Shown here: positions 25,904-34,614 of the stretch, piece by piece
How the letters are laid out: each line of letters begins with the position of its first letter
How positions within the stretch are numbered: position 1 is the first letter of the stretch
DNA from: Halolamina rubra
GTDB lineage: Archaea; Halobacteriota; Halobacteria; Halobacteriales; Haloferacaceae
Reading direction: 5' to 3'
Assembly: GCF_000739555.1 (NCBI RefSeq)
Contig: NZ_BBJN01000039.1
Location: forward strand, 1-64,000
DNA length: 64,000 nucleotides
Translations under genes and position numbers: made by a program
Notes under the pieces: generated by a model
What the model saw: only the letters and a program-made list of their open reading frames with translations
What the model was told of the DNA's origin: nothing
Databases searched by the model: none

Positions 25904-26506
25904 TTAACCGTGGCCGAGCGACGCGAACAGCGACTCGACGGCGGCGCGGCTCTCGGGGCGATCCGGCGTGTAGACGCCGACCGCGAACACCGTGTCCTCG
26001 CCCATCGTCTCGCGGGCGACGAGGAGCCGCGGGGCGTCGCCCTCGACCGCGTACTCGCCGGCGGTCACCTCCTGGCCGGCGAGTTCGACGGTCGTCTCGC
26101 CTGCCCACGTTACCTCGGTCGTCTCCATCGGGAGGTACGGGAAGACGTAGGTCACCACCTGCTTCAGCGGCGCGTACGTCAGCGGGTTGAGCGGCACGCC
26201 GCCGAAGCGCCAGGCCGGGAGGCTCACCGTCACCACCGCCGCCCCCGTCTCCTCGTGGGTCGTCGTCATCACGTACGCCGAGAGGTCGACGCGCTTCTCG
26301 ACGCCGGCGACGCCCAGTCGCTCCCGGAACTGCACCGGCTCTACGGTCGGCTCGGCGAACCCGTGGTGGTCGGCGGTGCCGGCGTCGACGGCCAGCGGCG
26401 CGTCGGCGCTCCCCTGTAGCGGCCCGCCGGCGACCAGCCAGCCGCCGCCGACGGCCGCGAACAGCACCACCCCGACGACGCCGAGCCTGAACAGTCTCCA
26501 CAGCAT
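25904..26506 (-). CDS. Membrane-anchored haloarchaeal hypothetical protein
   Basis: A 200-residue protein with one N-terminal membrane segment (residues about 7-27) and a strand-rich extracellular-type domain: KRVDLSAYVMTTTHEETGAAVVTVSLP, NPLTYAPLKQVVTYVFPYLPMETTEVTWAGETTVELAG, and a C-terminal AVGVYTPDRPESRAAVESLFASLGHG. It resembles a group of haloarchaeal proteins of unknown function found next to metabolic genes. No lipobox Cys is present. Confidence 0.65.
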   Translation of the reverse strand: MLWRLFRLGVVGVVLFAAVGGGWLVAGGPLQGSADAPLAVDAGTADHHGFAEPTVEPVQFRERLGVAGVEKRVDLSAYVMTTTHEETGAAVVTVSLPAWRFGGVPLNPLTYAPLKQVVTYVFPYLPMETTEVTWAGETTVELAGQEVTAGEYAVEGDAPRLLVARETMGEDTVFAVGVYTPDRPESRAAVESLFASLGHG

Positions 26507-26607
26507 GCGCCGCGGTTACGAGTAAGCTCCCTTAACTGTTCGGCTCGGTGATAGCCACGGGACGGCGCAGCCGACGGCCGCAGCGGAACGGGCCGCAGAA
26601 GGGTTCG

Positions 26608-27000
26608 TCAGTGCTCCACGAACTCGACGAGCACGCCAGCGGTGTCCCGCGGGTGGAGGAAGGCGATGTCGTGGTTCCACGCGCCCGGGCGGGGCTCGTC
26701 GTCGATGGGCTCGATCCCGAGGTCGCGGGCGCGGTCGAGGGCGGCCGCGGCGTCGTCGGTCGCGAAGGCGACGTGGTGGAGGCCCGGGCCGTTCTCGGCG
26801 ACGTAGTCGGCGATAGTGCTGCTGTCGTCGAGCGGTTCGATCACCTCGACGTACCCGTTGCCGAGGTCGAGGAACACGAAGCGCATCCCGCGGGCCTCGT
26901 CGGTCTCCTCGTGGACGTTCTCGGCGCCGAGCAGGTCACCGAACAGTGCCGCGGTCTCGGCGGCGTCGTCGGTGGCGACGCCGGCGTGGTCGAACTCCAT
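26608..27000 (-). CDS. mce: Methylmalonyl-CoA epimerase
   Basis: A 130-residue vicinal-oxygen-chelate protein converting (S)- to (R)-methylmalonyl-CoA. Metal ligands expected for the family are visible: His5 (FDHAGVAT), His76 (LHHVAFATDD) and Glu126 near the C-terminus (VLVEFVEH). The start is the ATG at 27000, giving MEFDHAGV. It lies 67 nt downstream of the methylmalonyl-CoA mutase gene on the same strand, and the two act in sequence in propionyl-CoA metabolism. Confidence 0.95.
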   Translation of the reverse strand: MEFDHAGVATDDAAETAALFGDLLGAENVHEETDEARGMRFVFLDLGNGYVEVIEPLDDSSTIADYVAENGPGLHHVAFATDDAAAALDRARDLGIEPIDDEPRPGAWNHDIAFLHPRDTAGVLVEFVEH

Positions 27001-27067
27001 GGGCGTGTCTCGGGGTCGACGGCCCAAAAGCGTGGGTCGTTCGCGTGAGGCTCCGCGGGGCGACCGC

Positions 27068-28753
27068 TCAGACCGACACGCCCTGCTGGTACTCGCCGAA
27101 CACGTCGCGGAACAGGTTACAGACCTCACCCACGGTCGCCTTCGCCTTCACCGCGCCGACGATGTACGGCATCACGTTCTCGTCGCCCGCGGCGGCGTCA
27201 CGCAGGTCGTCGAGCGCCGCCTCGACGGCGTCGTCGTCGCGCGCCTCGCGGAGCTCGTTGAGCCGGTCGATCTGTCGCTGCTCGTCCTCCTCGTCGACCG
27301 ACTCCAGATCCATCTCCGGCTCGGCGTCCTCGACCTCGAACTCGTTGACGCCGACGATGACCCGCTCGCCCTCCTCGATCTCCTCCTGGCGCTCGAAGGC
27401 GACTTCCTGAATCTGACGCTGGACCCACTGGTCCTCGATGGCGCCGCGCATCCCGCCACGGTCGTCGACGTCCTCCAGAATGTCGAACGCCTCCTCCTCG
27501 AGTTCGTCCGTGAGGCTCTCGACGTAGTAGCTGCCCGCGAGTGGGTCGATGGTGTCGGCAGCACCCGACTCGTGAGCGAGTATCTGTTGTGTTCTGAGCG
27601 CGGTCCGGACGGATTTCTCCGTCGGCAGCGCGAGCGCCTCGTCCTTCCCGTTGGTGTGGAGGCTCTGAGTGCCGCCGAGCACCGCCGAGAGCGCCTGGTA
27701 GGCGACGCGGACGACGTTGTTCTCGATCTGCTGGGCCGTGAGCGTCGAGCCGCCGGTCTGGGTGTGGAACTTCAGCTGCTTCGACTTGGGGTTCTCGGCG
27801 TCGAAGCGCTCCTCCATGATCTGGGCCCACATCCGGCGGGCGGCCCGGAACTTCGCTGCCTCCTCGAAGATGTTGTTGTGGGCGTTGAAGAAGAAGCTCA
27901 GCTGGGGCGCGAACTCGTCCACGTCGAGCCCGGCGTCGATGGCCGCCTCGACGTACTCGATCCCGTTGCCGAGCGTGAACGCGACCTCCTGGGCGGCCGT
28001 CGAACCGGCCTCGCGGATGTGGTAGCCCGAGATGGAGATGGTGTTGAAGTTCGGCACCTCCTCGGCGCAGAACTCGAAGATGTCCGTGATGAGCCGCATC
28101 GACGACTCCGGCGGGTAGATGTACGTGTTCCGCGCGGCGTACTCCTTCAGGATGTCGTTCTGGATGGTGCCACGCAGCTCCTCGCGGTCGACGCCCTGCT
28201 CGTCGCCGACGGCGATGTACAGCGCGAGCAGCACGCTCGCGGGCGCGTTGATCGTCATCGACGTCGACACCTCGTCCAGCGGGATGCCGTCGAACACGGT
28301 CTTCATGTCCTCGATCGAGTCGATGGCGACGCCGGAGCGTCCAACCTCGCCAGTGGCCATGCCGGCGTCGGAGTCGTGGCCCATCTGCGTCGGCAGGTCG
28401 AACGCCATCGAGAGTCCGGTCTGCCCCTGGTCGAGCAGGTAGTGGAAGCGCTCGTTGGTCTCCGACGCCGTCCCCATCCCGGCGTACTGCCGCATCGTCC
28501 AGAGCCGGCCGCGGTGCATCGTCGAGTAGACGCCGCGGGTGTACGGCTCCTCGCCCGGGAAGCCGATCTCCTCCTCGTAGTCTTTGTCGGCGATGTCGTC
28601 GGGGGTGTACAGCGGGTCGACCTCCTGCCCGCCGGTGTCGGTGGTGAACGTCTCCTTGCGCTCGCCGAACCGGTCGACGGTGGGGCCGTAGGTCTCCGCC
28701 TCCCAGGACTCCTTCCCCTCGCGGATCGCCGCGAGGTCCTCGTCGTCGAACAT
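27068..28753 (-). CDS. mcmA: Methylmalonyl-CoA mutase, catalytic (alpha) chain
   Basis: A 561-residue catalytic chain lacking the C-terminal B12-binding domain; in haloarchaea that domain is a separate small protein, not seen in this window. Conserved substrate-barrel motifs are [78 protein letters not shown] and [18 protein letters not shown] at 28753 gives [15 protein letters not shown], the typical start. It interconverts (R)-methylmalonyl-CoA and succinyl-CoA with the downstream epimerase. Confidence 0.95.
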   Translation of the reverse strand: MFDDEDLAAIREGKESWEAETYGPTVDRFGERKETFTTDTGGQEVDPLYTPDDIADKDYEEEIGFPGEEPYTRGVYSTMHRGRLWTMRQYAGMGTASETNERFHYLLDQGQTGLSMAFDLPTQMGHDSDAGMATGEVGRSGVAIDSIEDMKTVFDGIPLDEVSTSMTINAPASVLLALYIAVGDEQGVDREELRGTIQNDILKEYAARNTYIYPPESSMRLITDIFEFCAEEVPNFNTISISGYHIREAGSTAAQEVAFTLGNGIEYVEAAIDAGLDVDEFAPQLSFFFNAHNNIFEEAAKFRAARRMWAQIMEERFDAENPKSKQLKFHTQTGGSTLTAQQIENNVVRVAYQALSAVLGGTQSLHTNGKDEALALPTEKSVRTALRTQQILAHESGAADTIDPLAGSYYVESLTDELEEEAFDILEDVDDRGGMRGAIEDQWVQRQIQEVAFERQEEIEEGERVIVGVNEFEVEDAEPEMDLESVDEEDEQRQIDRLNELREARDDDAVEAALDDLRDAAAGDENVMPYIVGAVKAKATVGEVCNLFRDVFGEYQQGVSV

Positions 28754-28871
28754 GGGTCGAACTGGGGGCGGTTCGGACTTAAGGGTGGGGAGACCGCGGC
28801 GACCCCCGCGAGGCGCCGACGGCGGTCCGGAGTCACCCCCCTTTATCGGCGACCGGGCCACAGGAGCGGAC

Positions 28872-29327
28872 ATGGCACTCATCGACACCGCGTTCAGTAT
28901 GCTGCACGTGCTGTTCGCCGGGATCTGGGCCGGCACGACCGTGTTCTACGCGTGGCGGATCCACCCGCTGCTCTCCGAGGGCGACATCGGCGCCACGTCG
29001 GCGATGTCGATCACGACCGGACTGCGCTGGCTGACCCGGATCGGCGCCGTCGTGTTCGTCGTCACCGGCGGCCACATGGCGGCGACGGGGTACGGCGACG
29101 GCCGGCTGTTCGGCACCAGCGCCGGCCACGCCGTGCTCGGGATGCTCGCGCTCTGGCTGGTCGTCACCGGGCTGCTCGAGGCCTCGATCGGCAAGATCCA
29201 GGACTCGCTGGGCGAGGGGAAGATCCAGACCGCCGGCCGGGAGAACGAGACGCTGATCCGCGTCGCGGCGACGTTCTCGGTCGTCCTGCTCCTGCTCGGC
29301 GGCTACCTCGCGCGGCCGCTGGTCTGA
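28872..29327 (+). CDS. CopD/DUF2269-like small membrane protein
   Basis: A 151-residue four-helix membrane protein (helices at about 5-27, 50-72, 80-103 and 128-148) resembling CopD-like or DUF2269 membrane proteins. His12, His31 and His67 are in or near helices and could bind heme or copper. The ATG at 28872 is 27 nt from a TTTATC box (28842-28847), implying a leaderless message. Function is uncertain. Confidence 0.72.
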   Translation: MALIDTAFSMLHVLFAGIWAGTTVFYAWRIHPLLSEGDIGATSAMSITTGLRWLTRIGAVVFVVTGGHMAATGYGDGRLFGTSAGHAVLGMLALWLVVTGLLEASIGKIQDSLGEGKIQTAGRENETLIRVAATFSVVLLLLGGYLARPLV

Positions 29328-29397
29328 GACCAGCCGACCACACACCGACGGGTTCGTCGGGCCAAACGCTTACTTCTCCGCCGGCGAACCGACGCGC

Positions 29398-30066
29398 ATG
29401 GATCTGGAGACCGTCGAGCGGTACGTCCGCGCCACCGGCGCGGGCCACAGCGAGGTGCAGGCGGAGATGGCCGACTACGCCGACGAGAACGACTTCCCCA
29501 TCATCGGCCCCGACGCGGGCGCGGTGCTGCGGATGCTCGCGCGCCTCACCGACGCCGAGCGCGTGTTCGAGTTCGGCTCGGGCTACGGCTACAGCGCCTC
29601 CTGGTTCCTCGCCGGCGGCGCCGACGAGGTGGTGCTCACCGAGATCGACGAGGGCGAACTCGACATGGCGCGGGAGTTCCTCGACCGCGCCGGCGTCGCC
29701 GACCGCGCGCGGTTCGAGCACGGCGACGCGCTGGAGCTGGTCGAGGCGTACGGCGGCCCGTTCGACGTGGTGCTGATCGACCACGACAAGCCGCGCTACG
29801 CCCAGGGGTTCGACAAAGCCCGAGAGAAGGTCCCCGAGGGCGGCGTGATCGTCGCCGACAACATGACCCGCGGCCCGATCGACATCGACGCGCTGACGGC
29901 GTACTTCGCCGACGGCGAACCGCTCCCCGACGACGCCAGCGACGGCACCGAGGGGATCGCGAACTACGTCGAACACGTCCGCGCTGACCCGGCGTTCGAG
30001 TCGTTCGTCCTCCCCGTCGGCTCGGGGCTCTGTCTGAGTACGCGCGTCGCGCCGCGGCGGGACTGA
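29398..30066 (+). CDS. Class I SAM-dependent O-methyltransferase
   Basis: A 222-residue methyltransferase of the O-methyltransferase (CCoAOMT-like) family. Motif I is VFEFGSGYGYSASWFLAGG, VVLTEIDEGELD is motif II, and FDVVLIDHDKPRYAQGFDKA with VIVADNMTRG are the metal/substrate part. The N-terminal segment IIGPDAGAVLRMLARL matches the family's usual PxxG region. It is cytosolic. The substrate, a catechol-like or small phenolic/cofactor molecule, cannot be inferred. Confidence 0.85.
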   Translation: MDLETVERYVRATGAGHSEVQAEMADYADENDFPIIGPDAGAVLRMLARLTDAERVFEFGSGYGYSASWFLAGGADEVVLTEIDEGELDMAREFLDRAGVADRARFEHGDALELVEAYGGPFDVVLIDHDKPRYAQGFDKAREKVPEGGVIVADNMTRGPIDIDALTAYFADGEPLPDDASDGTEGIANYVEHVRADPAFESFVLPVGSGLCLSTRVAPRRD

Positions 30067-30093
30067 GCCCCCTGTAGGCCGGTCGCGTTCAGG

Positions 30094-31545
30094 TCACTGC
30101 CGCACGCCCGTGACCGACGGCACACTGATCCGCGCAGCCAGCCCGCGCCCCGTCGACCCGACAGCGCCGGCGGCGGCGTCGAGGCCGTCGCGCACCCTGC
30201 TGCCCAGCGACCGAACACCCCCGGAGACGGACGAGCACGTTTCCGTCGCGGCGTCCGCGACGGTCCGTCCCGCCGCGGCGGCGCCGTGACTCGACTCGCT
30301 CGCGACCTGCCGGACTCGTCGGCTGGCCGCGCTGCTGCCGTGCCGGAGCCCTGCGACCGCCCGAGCCCCTGCGCTCCCCAGCCGTCCGCCGACGCCGCGA
30401 GCGACGCCGGCGAGCCGAGCCGCTCGCTCCCCCACCCCGCGACCGATCCTGGCGGGGGCAACCGTCGTCGCGGCCGTCGTCGCCGCCACCGCGGCCAGCG
30501 TCGGGACGGCGACCAGCGAGCGCAGGCCCGTGGCGGTCGTCACCTGGTCGGCCGTCGACGCCGCGTCGTCGTCGGCCTCGGCGTACGGGTCGGGGTCCCG
30601 GAGATCGGTCAGCACGCGCTTCGCGATCACGTCGGCCCCGTTCTCGAACTCGGGAGCAGTCGGCGGGTCGGCGACCGCGTCGAGCACGTCGATGGGGCGG
30701 TCGGCGACGGCGAACCCGTCCACGTCGAACCGCTCCAGCCAGTCGGCGACCGCGCGCTGTTCGTCGGTCGCCGGGTGGACCACACAGGGCGTGCCCGCGA
30801 CTGCGGCGTCCATGATCGTCGAGTAGCCCGAACAGACCACCGCGTCGGCGCCACGGACGTACGGCAGCAGCGACGGGACGGGGTCCCACTCGTCGTCGGC
30901 CACGTCGAGCACGTCGTACCCCTGCCGGCGCAGGTGGTCGGCGATGGTGGACAGCGACGAGTAGTGGCTCGGCACGACCACCACGTCGGGCGGGTCGTCG
31001 ACGGCCCCGTCGCCGTCGAGCGCCACCGGCGGGATCCGGGTTGCCGCCTCGGGGTCGCCGCCCGACTCCGGCCAGACCACGGGGTAGAAGAACTCGCGGG
31101 CCGCCGAGAGCTGGAACCGCGTGTGGAACCCCGCGCCGGCGCGCTCGATCCGGTCGCGGTAGAGGCTCGGCATGTCGTGTTTCAGCACGTACAGCGGCAC
31201 GTCACACCGACTCGCCGCCATCGCGGCGAACATGTCGTCGGTGACGAGCGCGTCCGGCTCGGTGGCGGTCAGCCAGGCCTGGTACTCCACGATCCGACTC
31301 AGGCTGGCCGGGAGGCTCCGACTGAGCGTCTCCCACGTCGAGCCGCCCTGGAACGTGTCGATGAAGTCGACGTCGGTGGGTTCGAACTCGTCGTACCCGT
31401 TCAACGCGACGAACTGGGTGCCGGCGCCGCCGCCGGCCATGCGGACTCTCCCGCCCCGTCGCTCGACGGCGTCGGCGACGGCCAGCATCCGAGTCGCGTG
31501 TCCCGCACCTTCGGGGTAGTGCGCGACGGCAACTGTCGGAGCCAT
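30094..31545 (-). CDS. MurG/GT28-like glycosyltransferase with unusual basic C-terminal tail
   Basis: A 483-residue protein. Residues 1-325 are a GT-B glycosyltransferase-like fold: HYPEGAGHATRMLAVADAVERRGG at the N-terminus, and GADAVVCSGYSTIMDAAVAGTPCVVHPATDEQRAVADWLE at the donor site, as in UDP-sugar transferases of the MurG type. Residues about 355-385 may be a membrane segment. The last about 110 residues are repetitive Ala/Gly/Ser/Arg (RRVRQVASESSHGAAAAGR) and basic, unlike the acidic proteins around it. The donor and acceptor are unknown. The tail could bind membrane lipid. Confidence 0.78.
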   Translation of the reverse strand: MAPTVAVAHYPEGAGHATRMLAVADAVERRGGRVRMAGGGAGTQFVALNGYDEFEPTDVDFIDTFQGGSTWETLSRSLPASLSRIVEYQAWLTATEPDALVTDDMFAAMAASRCDVPLYVLKHDMPSLYRDRIERAGAGFHTRFQLSAAREFFYPVVWPESGGDPEAATRIPPVALDGDGAVDDPPDVVVVPSHYSSLSTIADHLRRQGYDVLDVADDEWDPVPSLLPYVRGADAVVCSGYSTIMDAAVAGTPCVVHPATDEQRAVADWLERFDVDGFAVADRPIDVLDAVADPPTAPEFENGADVIAKRVLTDLRDPDPYAEADDDAASTADQVTTATGLRSLVAVPTLAAVAATTAATTVAPARIGRGVGERAARLAGVARGVGGRLGSAGARAVAGLRHGSSAASRRVRQVASESSHGAAAAGRTVADAATETCSSVSGGVRSLGSRVRDGLDAAAGAVGSTGRGLAARISVPSVTGVRQ

Positions 31546-31648
31546 GAATCGTCGGACGTTCCAGCCTCGCCCCTAAGGGCCTTGTGGCGATCTGAGCGCG
31601 CTCGAGACAGGGCTCGACGCCCGTGCACGCCGGCCCCCGGTGGCGGCG

Positions 31649-32449
31649 TCAGACCTGTTCGGTCCGCCTCCCCGGTTTGGGGTCGACGTGCTCCCGGGGC
31701 ATCAGGTCCGCGAAGCGCTGGTCAGCCAGCCACTCCGCGAGGTGGACCAGCTCGTCGCAGGCGGCCTCGAACAGCCGCTCGCCCTTCTCCGCGCTGGCGT
31801 CTGTCGGGTCGCCGAAGGCGCCGTTGGCGGAGTTCTCGATCGTGTCGTAGTGGACCCGGGCGCCGTGGCGGCTGTGGCCGGAACTCGCGAGGTCGGTCAG
31901 GCCGCCGTCGCGGGCGTTCTCGAACTCGCCCGGCTCGACCGTCTCGGGGTCGAGATGCAGCAGCATCGACGTCTCCTTCGGGCCGGCGTGGGGGCCGTTG
32001 GTCTCGAAGAGGTCGTCGACGAGCTCCGGGATCGACTCGTCCCACATCCACGGCGTCGCGAACGCGGTCTCGTCGGCGCGGAGGCGGCGGCCGACCTCCT
32101 GGAGATGCTGTGCGTTGCCGCCGTGGGCGTTGACGAACACCACGCGGTCGATCCCGTGGGCGGTGAGGTTCCGCGTCAGCTCCTCGACGTAGTCCCGGAA
32201 CGACGACGGCGACACCCACATCGTGCCGTGGAAGTGGCGGTGGTGGTCGCTGACGCCGACGTTCACGGTGGGCGTACAGACGAACCCCGTGCGATCGGCG
32301 GCCGCGCGGGCGAGCCCCTCGGCGATCACGTGATCGGTCGAGAGCGGCAGGTGCGGGCCGTGCTGTTCGGTCGAGCCGAGCGGGACGAACGCCACGGGGC
32401 CGGCGTCGGCGGTCGCCACGTCCGGCCACGTCTGGTCGGCGAGGTACAT
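31649..32449 (-). CDS. Creatininase-family metal hydrolase (ArfB-like)
   Basis: A 266-residue creatininase-superfamily amidohydrolase. Metal-binding motifs are GSTEQHGPHLPLSTDH (Glu28/His30 region), NVGVSDHHRHFHGT, VNAHGGN, and the downstream Glu in AGPKETS. In archaea this family includes ArfB, the formamide hydrolase acting in riboflavin/F420 synthesis, a plausible role here but not proved by context. It ends about 100 nt downstream of the glycosyltransferase start on the same strand. Length is normal. Confidence 0.88.
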   Translation of the reverse strand: MYLADQTWPDVATADAGPVAFVPLGSTEQHGPHLPLSTDHVIAEGLARAAADRTGFVCTPTVNVGVSDHHRHFHGTMWVSPSSFRDYVEELTRNLTAHGIDRVVFVNAHGGNAQHLQEVGRRLRADETAFATPWMWDESIPELVDDLFETNGPHAGPKETSMLLHLDPETVEPGEFENARDGGLTDLASSGHSRHGARVHYDTIENSANGAFGDPTDASAEKGERLFEAACDELVHLAEWLADQRFADLMPREHVDPKPGRRTEQV

Positions 32450-32538
32450 GGGTAGTCGCCGGTGCCCAGGCCCCTAAAGCCTCCCGAGCGCGGCACGCCC
32501 GGGGCGAACAGCCGCTCGTGGACCTGTTAGGTCTGCAT

Positions 32539-32571
32539 AACTTTAACCGCGGCTGGTCCGTAGTTACGGAC
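32539..32571 (+). promoter_or_regulatory. Promoter with perfect 16-bp palindrome before the DUF2267 gene
   Basis: ACTTTAACC (about 32540-32548) is a TATA-like element about 29 nt before the ATG at 32573. Between it and the start lies GTCCGTAGTTACGGAC (32556-32571), a perfect inverted repeat with 7-bp arms and a 2-bp centre. It would overlap the transcription start, the position expected for a repressor operator in haloarchaea. Confidence 0.55.
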
Positions 32572-32572
32572 G

Positions 32573-33000
32573 ATGAACTTCGACGAGTTCACCGGCGAGA
32601 TCCAGCACCGACTCGAGCTACCGGGAACCGGCGAGGCGGTTCGCTCGATACGGGCGACGCTGATGGCGCTGGGCCAGCGGATCCCCGAGGGGAACGCCGA
32701 GGACCTCGCGGCGTCGCTCCCGATGGAGATCAAGTGGTACATGACCGGCGCCGTCCACGGCACGGCCAGCGGTTCGACTGGGCGGAGTTCGTCTCCCGGG
32801 TCAGCGAGGTGGAGGGCACCGAGCGCCAGGAGGCGGCGTACCACGCGCAGGTGGTGATGGATCTCGTGGCGTCGCAGGTGCCGCCGTCGGACCTGCGGCA
32901 GCTGCGGGACGCGCTCCCGGAGAGCGAGGACGACGAGAACTGGGGGAAGCTGTTCGGCGTCGTCGACGACGGCGGCTGGCAGGGCGGCTCGACGGCGTAA
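32573..33000 (+). pseudogene. DUF2267-family protein, frameshifted
   Basis: A DUF2267 protein of about 142 residues. Frame one (ATG at 32573) gives NFDEFTGEIQHRLELPGTGEAVRSIRATL then PMEIKWYMTGAVHG. Frame two continues GQRFDWAEFVSRVSEVEG through to [15 protein letters not shown] and stops at 33000. The break is at 32757-32764: CACGGC followed by ACGGCC lacks one C needed to read VHGHGQRFDW. Both halves match the family, so a one-base deletion, biological or technical, is the simplest reading. The function of DUF2267 is unknown; these proteins are often stress-linked. Confidence 0.82.
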
Positions 33001-33061
33001 CGATTTCGGAGCCTCCGGCCCCTTCGCCACGCTTTTGACGCCTCCCCACCGACTCACGACC

Positions 33062-33448
33062 ATGTTTGGAGGCGGCGGACTCAACCCGCGCAAGATGCAG
33101 CAGATGATGAAGCAGATGGGGATCGACGTCGAGGAGCTCGACGCCGAGGAAGTGATCATCCGGACCGGCGACGAGGAGCTCTACTTCGACGGCGCCCAGG
33201 TCACCAAGATGGACGCCCAGGGCCAGGAGACCTACCAGATCGTCGGCGAGCCGAACGTCCGCGAGACGGGCGGCGACGATACGGAAGCGCTGGAGGAGGG
33301 TGCCGACGAGGCCGACGACGACGGCGGCATCCCCGACGCCGACGTGGAGATCGTCGCGCAGCGTGCCGGCGTCACCGAGTCCACCGCCCGGCAGGCGCTG
33401 GAGGAGAACAACGGCGACCTCGCCGCGGCCGTCTCGCAGCTGGAGTAG
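33062..33448 (+). CDS. nac: Archaeal nascent polypeptide-associated complex protein (alpha-NAC)
   Basis: A 128-residue homodimeric NAC protein that binds ribosomes and emerging chains. The N-terminus, [29 protein letters not shown], leads into the NAC beta-barrel ([20 protein letters not shown]). An acidic linker and a C-terminal UBA domain ([34 protein letters not shown]) follow. ATG at 33062 is chosen over an upstream frame extension because GCTTTTGACG lies 28 nt before it. The methyltransferase gene follows 4 nt after the stop. Confidence 0.95.
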   Translation: MFGGGGLNPRKMQQMMKQMGIDVEELDAEEVIIRTGDEELYFDGAQVTKMDAQGQETYQIVGEPNVRETGGDDTEALEEGADEADDDGGIPDADVEIVAQRAGVTESTARQALEENNGDLAAAVSQLE

Positions 33449-33452
33449 TCCG

Positions 33453-34184
33453 GTGGAGGCCGTTCTACTGGTTCACGGCGACCGTGAGTACGTACGCCAC
33501 CCCGGCGAGGAGCTCCAGACCGACCTCGGCGTGCTCGACGTGCCCGAGGACGTGAGCCACGGCGACGAGCTCGAGACCCACCTGGGCGAGCGCTTCGTCG
33601 CCCAACGACTCCGAGGGCCGGATCTGTTCGAGCACTTCGAGCGCACCGGCGCGCCGATGATGCCGCGCGACGCCGGGCTCGTGATGGGCCACACCGGCGC
33701 CGGCGGGGGCGACCGCGTGCTCGACGCCGGCACCGGGACTGGCGTGCTCGCGGCGTACCTCGCCCGTGCGGGCGCCGAGGTGACGACGTACGAGACCGAC
33801 GCCACGTTCGCCGACGTGGCCCGGGAGAACATGGCGCTCGGCGGCGTCGACGACCGCGTCGACGTGCGAACCGGCGACGTGACCGAACAGCTCGACGAAC
33901 TCGTCGACGAGGGCCCGTTCGACGTGCTCACGCTCGACACCGGCGACTCGGCGGCCGTCGTCGAACGCGCGCCGGAGCTACTGACCAGCGGCGGGTTCGT
34001 CGCCGTCTACTCGCCGTTCGTGGAGTCGGTCCGGGAGACCGTCGAGGCCGCCCGCGACGGGCTCACGGAGATCCGGACGTTCGAGACGATCCAGCGCCGG
34101 ATGGACGTGAGCGACCGCGGGACGCGGCCGTCGACGGCCGGCGTGGGCCACACTGGCTACCTCACGTTCGCGCGGAAGGAGTAG
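33453..34184 (+). CDS. trmI: tRNA (adenine-N1)-methyltransferase, TrmI/Trm61-like
   Basis: A 243-residue class I methyltransferase. The N-terminal beta domain (VLLVHGDREYVRHPGEELQTDLGVLD) is typical of TrmI, which makes m1A57/58 in archaeal tRNA. The SAM site is VLDAGTGTGVLAAYLARAGAEVTTYETD, with DVLTLDTGDS as the motif IV region where many homologues have a longer DxP. The GTG start at 33453 lies 4 nt after nac, so co-transcription is likely. C-terminal RPSTAGVGHTGYLTFARK matches the family end. Confidence 0.87.
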   Translation: MEAVLLVHGDREYVRHPGEELQTDLGVLDVPEDVSHGDELETHLGERFVAQRLRGPDLFEHFERTGAPMMPRDAGLVMGHTGAGGGDRVLDAGTGTGVLAAYLARAGAEVTTYETDATFADVARENMALGGVDDRVDVRTGDVTEQLDELVDEGPFDVLTLDTGDSAAVVERAPELLTSGGFVAVYSPFVESVRETVEAARDGLTEIRTFETIQRRMDVSDRGTRPSTAGVGHTGYLTFARKE

Positions 34185-34228
34185 GGGCGCGTCCGTTCGT
34201 TTTCGGCGCGGTCAGGCCGCGAGCGCTC

Positions 34229-34552
34229 TCAGTGGTCGTCCTCGCGCCACTTGTGGCCGCACTCCGTACACGTGAAGAAGCGCGTCTCGGACTCGTCGGC
34301 CGAGCGGATCTGCTTCATCTCGTAGCTCGCGCGGTCGTGGCCGCACTCGGGGCAGCGGATCTCCGTGGTCGGCCCCATGGCCTCCTCGCCCACGTCGGAC
34401 ATGTCGACGATCTCGCTCTCCTCCTGGTCCTGCTGGGTGGTCATCGCGCTCTCCTCGGCCTCGTCGCGGGGCTCGGTGTAGCCACAGCTGCCACAGACCC
34501 ACTCGTCGCCCTCCGCCTTCATCATCGAGCCGCACTCGTCGCAGAACTTCAT
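34229..34552 (-). CDS. tfs: Transcription factor S (TFS)
   Basis: A 107-residue TFIIS/RPB9-like cleavage factor for archaeal RNA polymerase. The N-terminal zinc ribbon is FCDECGSMM ... CGSCGY, and the C-terminal ribbon is CPECGHDRASYEMKQIRSADESETRFFTCTECGHKW, including the acidic D-E hairpin that inserts in the polymerase secondary channel. The minus strand shows CGCTTAAACC about 30 nt upstream of the ATG, giving a nearly leaderless transcript. Confidence 0.96.
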   Translation of the reverse strand: MKFCDECGSMMKAEGDEWVCGSCGYTEPRDEAEESAMTTQQDQEESEIVDMSDVGEEAMGPTTEIRCPECGHDRASYEMKQIRSADESETRFFTCTECGHKWREDDH

Positions 34553-34614
34553 TAGCGGTGGCGTAGCGGGCCACCCGGTTTAAGCGCCGGGGTTCGCCGC
34601 CGGTGGGGCGTGGG

